Source of the DNA: Solirubrobacteraceae bacterium
Lineage (GTDB): Bacteria; Actinomycetota; Thermoleophilia; Solirubrobacterales; Solirubrobacteraceae
DNA length: 7,983 bases
Reading direction: 5' to 3'
Assembly (NCBI GenBank): GCA_030447005.1
Contig: JAUJME010000065.1
Span: 1 to 7,983, forward strand
Shown here: piece by piece, positions 5,356-7,983 of the stretch
Layout: each line of letters begins with the position of its first letter
Numbering within the stretch: the stretch's first letter is position 1
Notes under the pieces: model-generated
What the model was told of the DNA's origin: nothing
The model's database searches: none
The model's input: only the letters and a program-made list of their open reading frames with translations
Program-made: the position numbers and the translations under genes

Positions 5356-6238
5356 GCACGTCGCGGGCCCGGAGGCGGCGGGCGAGCGGCTCGACGTCTT
5401 CCTCGGCCGCCACGTCGCCTCGCGCAGCGCCGCCGCGGCGCTGATCGACGCCGGCCACGTGACGGTCGACGGCGCCGCGCGCCCCAAGCGCCACCTGCTC
5501 GAGGGCGGCGAGCGGGTGGCGGTCGACGCCCCGGAGCCCGAGCCGGAGGCCGAGGTCCCCGCCGCGGAGTTCTCGATCGCCTACGAGGACGACGACGTGC
5601 TGGTCATCGACAAGCCGGCGGGCGTCGTGGTTCATCCGGCGCGCGGGCACCGCCACGGGACGCTCGTGCAGGCGCTGGCCGGCCGCGCGGCCGGCGGGGA
5701 GGACCCCGAGCGCCCGGGCATCGTCCATCGGCTCGACCGCGACACCTCCGGCCTGCTCGTGGTGGCGCGCAGCGAGGCGGCCCACGCGGCGCTCAAGGAG
5801 CAGATGCGCCAGCGCCGCATCACGCGCGAGTACCTGGCGCTCGTCGAGGGCCGCCCGAGCGCGCGCAGCGGCCTGATCGACGCCCCGCTGGGCCGCGACC
5901 GCCGCATCCGCACGCGCGTCTCGACCGACACGGAGGAGCCGCGCGAGGCGCGCACGCGCTTCGGGCTCGAGCGGGCGCTGCCGGGCGCCTCGCTGCTGCG
6001 GGTCACGCTCGAGACCGGCCGCACCCACCAGATCCGCGCGCACCTCCAGGCCATCGGCCACCCGGTGTGCGGCGACCCCGAGTACGGGACCCCGCGGCGC
6101 TTCGGCCTGGCGAGGCAGTTCCTGCACGCCACGCGCCTGGCCTTCTCGCACCCCATCACCGGCGCGCCGGTCGACGTCACGTCGCTGCTGCCCGCCGACC
6201 TCGCGGCGGCGCTCGAGCGCGCCGAGGGCGGGGGGTGA
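5342..6238 (+). CDS. rluD: RluD-type 23S rRNA pseudouridine synthase (RluA family)
   Basis: This 298-residue cytoplasmic enzyme isomerises uridine to pseudouridine in RNA. Residues about 14-61 form an S4 RNA-binding domain (ERLDVFLGRHVASRSAAAAL, GHVTVDG, KRHLLEGGERV). A short acidic Pro/Glu linker (PEPEPEAEVP, 64-73) follows, then the catalytic domain: VIDKPAGVVVHP (88-99), GIVHRLDRDTSGLLVVAR (126-143) with catalytic Asp134, and LETGRTHQIRAHL (223-235), which closes the active site. The S4 domain and length match RluD and Bacillus YlyB, which usually follows lspA. The site in E. coli is helix 69 of 23S rRNA; whether that specificity holds here is inference, since RluA and RluC relatives share these motifs. 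ATG 5342 lies inside lspA with no ribosome binding site, so coupled translation is likely. TGA at 6236-6238 ends the block and a 228-base gap follows. Confidence 0.92.
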   Translation: MPRSEHVAGPEAAGERLDVFLGRHVASRSAAAALIDAGHVTVDGAARPKRHLLEGGERVAVDAPEPEPEAEVPAAEFSIAYEDDDVLVIDKPAGVVVHPARGHRHGTLVQALAGRAAGGEDPERPGIVHRLDRDTSGLLVVARSEAAHAALKEQMRQRRITREYLALVEGRPSARSGLIDAPLGRDRRIRTRVSTDTEEPREARTRFGLERALPGASLLRVTLETGRTHQIRAHLQAIGHPVCGDPEYGTPRRFGLARQFLHATRLAFSHPITGAPVDVTSLLPADLAAALERAEGGG

Positions 6239-6322
6239 AAAGCGGGCCGGACCACCGGAGGTAGGGGAAGGGAGGGCCGACCCGCACCCACTCAACGCGG
6301 GCGGCGGGGCGCAACTTGCGTC

Positions 6323-6328
6323 TATCCT
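6323..6328 (+). promoter_or_regulatory. Weak candidate -10 hexamer TATCCT for rpsB
   Basis: TATCCT fits TAnnnT in one of the few A/T-bearing patches of the gap. A start around 6335 would give a leader of roughly 130 bases that includes the whole 6369-6424 hairpin. No good -35 is found at 16-18 bases upstream; TTGCGT at 6316 is too close to serve it. Confidence 0.25.
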
Positions 6329-6368
6329 CCTGCGGACCTCTTAGTCAACGACCCCGTGCGGCCATCCC

Positions 6369-6424
6369 TCGGGAGCGGTCCTGCCCGGCCTCCGGTCAGC
6401 GGAGACGCCGGGTCCGCCTCCCGA
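6369..6424 (+). promoter_or_regulatory. Long imperfect hairpin in the rpsB leader
   Basis: About 21 base pairs can form. Bases 6369-6375 (TCGGGAG) pair with 6418-6424 (CTCCCGA); CGG 6376-6378 pairs with CCG 6414-6416, leaving C6417 bulged. An asymmetric internal loop follows (6379-6383 against 6413). CCCGGC 6384-6389 pairs with GCCGGG 6407-6412, A6405 and C6406 are bulged, and CTCCG 6390-6394 pairs with CGGAG 6400-6404 around the loop GTCAG. It ends 29 bases before the Shine-Dalgarno sequence. Ribosomal protein leaders often carry structures bound by their own product, and S2 represses its own operon in E. coli. That this is an S2-responsive element is inference. No T tract follows, so it is not a simple terminator. 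Confidence 0.5.
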
Positions 6425-6453
6425 TTCGCGCGGGCGCAGCGCCAAACAAAATC

Positions 6454-6460
6454 AAGGAGA
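6454..6460 (+). promoter_or_regulatory. Strong Shine-Dalgarno sequence of rpsB
   Basis: AAGGAGA lies with its GGAG ending seven bases before the GTG at 6467, inside an A-rich unstructured stretch that begins at about 6444. It fixes the GTG as the rpsB start. It is the only strong ribosome binding site before any of the nine starts in this window, as expected for a highly expressed ribosomal protein gene. Confidence 0.88.
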
Positions 6461-6466
6461 ACGTCC

Positions 6467-7983
6467 GTGGCTTCAGTCGGAATCAGGGAGCTGCTGGAGG
6501 CCGGTGTGCATTTCGGCCACCAGACGCGCCGCTGGAACCCCAAGATGCGCCGCTTCATCTACGGCGAGCGCGGGGGCATCTACATCATCGACCTGCTCAA
6601 GACCGAGCGCCTGCTCGAGGCGGCGGAGGAGTTCGCGAGCGGGGTCTCCCACCGGGGCGGCAACGTCCTCTTCGTGGGCACCAAGAAGCAGGCCCGCGAC
6701 GCCGTCAAGGAGGTCGCGGAGACCGCCGGCATGCCGTACGTCAACCACCGCTGGCTCGGCGGCCTGCTGACCAACTTCCAGACCATCTCGCTGCGCATCA
6801 AGCGGCTCCACGACCTCGAGCGCTACGAGGCCGACGGCCAGCTCGCGCTGCTGCCCACGCGCGAGCGCCTGGCCGCCGAGGCCGACCTCGAGAAGCTCCG
6901 CGCGAACCTCGGCGGGGTCAAGCACATGCAGCGCCCGCCGGACGCCCTTTTCGTGATCGACCTCAAGACGGAGGCGATCGCGGTCAAGGAGGCCCAGCGC
7001 CTGCGCATCCCGATCATCGGCCTGGTCGACACGAACTGCGACCCGGACGGCATCGACTACGTCATCCCGGGCAACGACGACGCGATCAAGTCCTGCCGCG
7101 TCATCACCGAGGCGGTCGGCAACATCGTCGGCCGCGGCCGCCAGATCTTCCGCGAGGAGGAGGAGCGCGCGCGCCAGGAGGCCGAGGCCCAGGCCCGCCG
7201 CGAGGCCGAGGAGCGCGCCCGCCTGGCCGCCGAGGAGGAGGAGCGCAAGGCCGCCGAGGCGGCCGCCGCCGAGGCCGCCCTCACCCAGGGCGGCGAGGGG
7301 CTGCCGCGCAACGAGGCCGAGCAGGTCGTCGCCGACGCCGTGACCCAGTCCCCGCCCCGCCGCCGCGTCGAGGGCCGCCGGCCCGCCGAGGCCGGCGCCG
7401 CCGCGCAGGCCTCCGATGAGCCGGGCATGCCGGCCGTCGGCGGCGTCGGCCCGGGCCAGCAGGAGGAGCGCCACAACCCCAACGTGGGCGACCGCGTCCC
7501 GCAGGAGGCCGGCGCGCCGTCGGGCGCCGGCGCCCCCGCGTCGGACACCTCGACCACCCAGGTCTCGACGCCCCCGGGCGTCGGCGGCGAGGCGTCGGAC
7601 GCCGAGCCGCCAGCCCGCAAGGCCCGCCAGTCGGCCCGCCGCGCCAAGACCGCCAGCGCGCCCGAGACCCCGGCGCCCGAGCCCGGCATCTCCGACATCG
7701 CCAAGGAGGCCGCCGCCGAGGCGCCGCCCGCCGAGCCGACCGCCGGCTCGGTGACCGCCGAGGTCGCCCCGGCCGAGGCGCCCGCGGTCGAGCCCGCGCC
7801 CGTCCAGGACGCGGCGGCCGCCGCGGCGGCCGATGGCGCGCCCGACCTCCCGGAGGGCGACACCTCGCCCTCCGGCGACGACGGCGACGACGCCGGGGGC
7901 GACGACGCCTCCGACAGCCCGAGCGTCATCGACCAGGCCCAGGCCGCGGCCAACGCCGCGGTCGACACCGCCCAGGACGTCGC
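6467..7983 (+). CDS. rpsB: Ribosomal protein S2 (RpsB) with a very long C-terminal extension (3' end outside window)
   Basis: The frame is open from GTG 6467 to the right edge, at least 505 codons with no stop. Residues 1 to about 228 are a complete S2: [19 protein letters not shown] (9-27), [10 protein letters not shown] (37-46), the VGTKKQAR strand, [12 protein letters not shown], the [20 protein letters not shown] signature and [21 protein letters not shown]2 sits on the 30S platform and helps recruit S1-like factors and form the mRNA exit. After residue 228 comes a charged, probably helical Glu/Arg/Ala segment (about 229-270, starting [16 protein letters not shown]). A low-complexity Pro/Ala/Gly/Glu/Asp tail follows, with a basic patch at 383-394 ([12 protein letters not shown]), a seven-Ala run and an Asp/Gly-rich acidic region near the window end. 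Ordinary S2 proteins are about 230-310 residues. Third-position GC stays high throughout, so the tail looks truly coded rather than a missed stop. rpsB usually heads rpsB-tsf. Confidence 0.96.
   Translation, partial: MASVGIRELLEAGVHFGHQTRRWNPKMRRFIYGERGGIYIIDLLKTERLLEAAEEFASGVSHRGGNVLFVGTKKQARDAVKEVAETAGMPYVNHRWLGGLLTNFQTISLRIKRLHDLERYEADGQLALLPTRERLAAEADLEKLRANLGGVKHMQRPPDALFVIDLKTEAIAVKEAQRLRIPIIGLVDTNCDPDGIDYVIPGNDDAIKSCRVITEAVGNIVGRGRQIFREEEERARQEAEAQARREAEERARLAAEEEERKAAEAAAAEAALTQGGEGLPRNEAEQVVADAVTQSPPRRRVEGRRPAEAGAAAQASDEPGMPAVGGVGPGQQEERHNPNVGDRVPQEAGAPSGAGAPASDTSTTQVSTPPGVGGEASDAEPPARKARQSARRAKTASAPETPAPEPGISDIAKEAAAEAPPAEPTAGSVTAEVAPAEAPAVEPAPVQDAAAAAAADGAPDLPEGDTSPSGDDGDDAGGDDASDSPSVIDQAQAAANAAVDTAQDV
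7850..7875 (+). repeat. Perfect 11-base inverted repeat within the rpsB tail
   Basis: CCGGAGGGCGA at 7850-7860 is the exact reverse complement of TCGCCCTCCGG at 7865-7875, with CACC as the loop. It falls in the codons for the [10 protein letters not shown] stretch of the S2 tail. In RNA it would be a very stable stem. It may be a by-product of GC-rich, low-complexity codon choice. Confidence 0.5.

Larger units (their letters stand above)
6239..6466 (+). other. Non-coding gap between rluD and rpsB, probable rpsB promoter and leader
   Basis: This is the only long gene-free stretch in the window. Its first part (6240-6275) is a purine-rich run that codes for nothing recognisable. CCCGC at 6281-6285 can pair with GCGGG at 6297-6301, a weak stem without a T tract, so I do not call it a terminator. 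A possible -10 lies at 6323, a long hairpin at 6369-6424, and a four-pair stem GGCG/CGCC at 6433-6443. An A-rich unstructured stretch with a strong Shine-Dalgarno sequence then leads to rpsB. No tRNA-like fold or small open frame with good support was seen on either strand. Confidence 0.7.

Noticed and set aside
6281..6301. CCCGC/GCGGG stem as a terminator of rluD
   Set aside because: Only five pairs with an 11-base loop and no following T tract; expected by chance at this GC content.
6316..7419. 367-residue + strand frame covering the rpsB leader and gene
   Set aside because: It runs out of frame with the certain S2 reading frame and is Arg/Pro/Gly-rich throughout.
7816..7831. Perfect 16-base palindrome GGCCGCCGCGGCGGCC
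   Set aside because: It is made by a run of seven alanine codons in the S2 tail and needs no other explanation.
7057..7968. 303-residue - strand frame opposite the rpsB tail
   Set aside because: Ser/Ala-rich complement of the low-complexity tail; rpsB reads through the whole interval with normal third-position GC.
1..7983. A hidden new defence, mobile or biosynthetic system
   Set aside because: Every gene except the cupin belongs to a conserved housekeeping family. No repeats, transposase, integrase, toxin-antitoxin pair or composition shift was seen.

Overview
The window is about 8 kb of very GC-rich DNA. It holds ten protein-coding genes, all on the + strand and packed almost without gaps. 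The GC content, the pgeF-yggS-sepF-yggT-lspA-rluD order, the presence of SepF and the use of GTG and TTG starts suggest a high-GC Gram-positive bacterium. A deep-branching actinobacterium (for example Thermoleophilia-like) is my best guess, but this is inference from gene content, not a database match. I see no mobile element, CRISPR array, tRNA or rRNA, and no convincing gene on the - strand.

Layout. Positions 1-152 are the 3' end of hisF (histidine biosynthesis). A small single-domain cupin protein (162-605) follows, then a class II tRNA nucleotidyltransferase (619-1713). Next is a cell-division and envelope cluster: pgeF (1729-2493), yggS (2481-3155), sepF (3210-3794), proC (3855-4610), yggT (4610-4900), lspA (4897-5355) and rluD (5342-6238). 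A 228-base gap (6239-6466) carries a long imperfect hairpin and the only strong Shine-Dalgarno sequence in the window. It leads into rpsB (6467 to beyond the right edge), whose product, ribosomal protein S2, has an unusually long disordered-looking C-terminal tail.

How the genes fit together. pgeF, yggS, sepF and yggT form a conserved neighbourhood linked to division and envelope growth. SepF anchors FtsZ to the membrane, PgeF affects peptidoglycan fidelity and purine nucleosides, YggS buffers pyridoxal phosphate, and YggT is a small membrane protein. lspA (lipoprotein signal peptidase) and rluD (23S rRNA pseudouridine synthase) often travel together. proC lies between sepF and yggT, recalling the yggS-proC-yggT order of proteobacteria, and no divIVA lies between yggT and lspA. 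Many neighbours overlap (pgeF/yggS 13 bases, proC/yggT 1, yggT/lspA 4, rluD into lspA 14), which suggests translational coupling.

The best candidates for a second look are not a new system. They are (1) TAnnnT hexamers placed exactly six bases before start codons, some built on the upstream gene's TAG stop, which suggests leaderless internal promoters; (2) the S2 tail of at least about 275 residues; (3) the 56-base hairpin in the rpsB leader; and (4) two mutually exclusive hairpins in the sepF leader. I found no sign of an undescribed multi-gene system; the gene content is conserved housekeeping.
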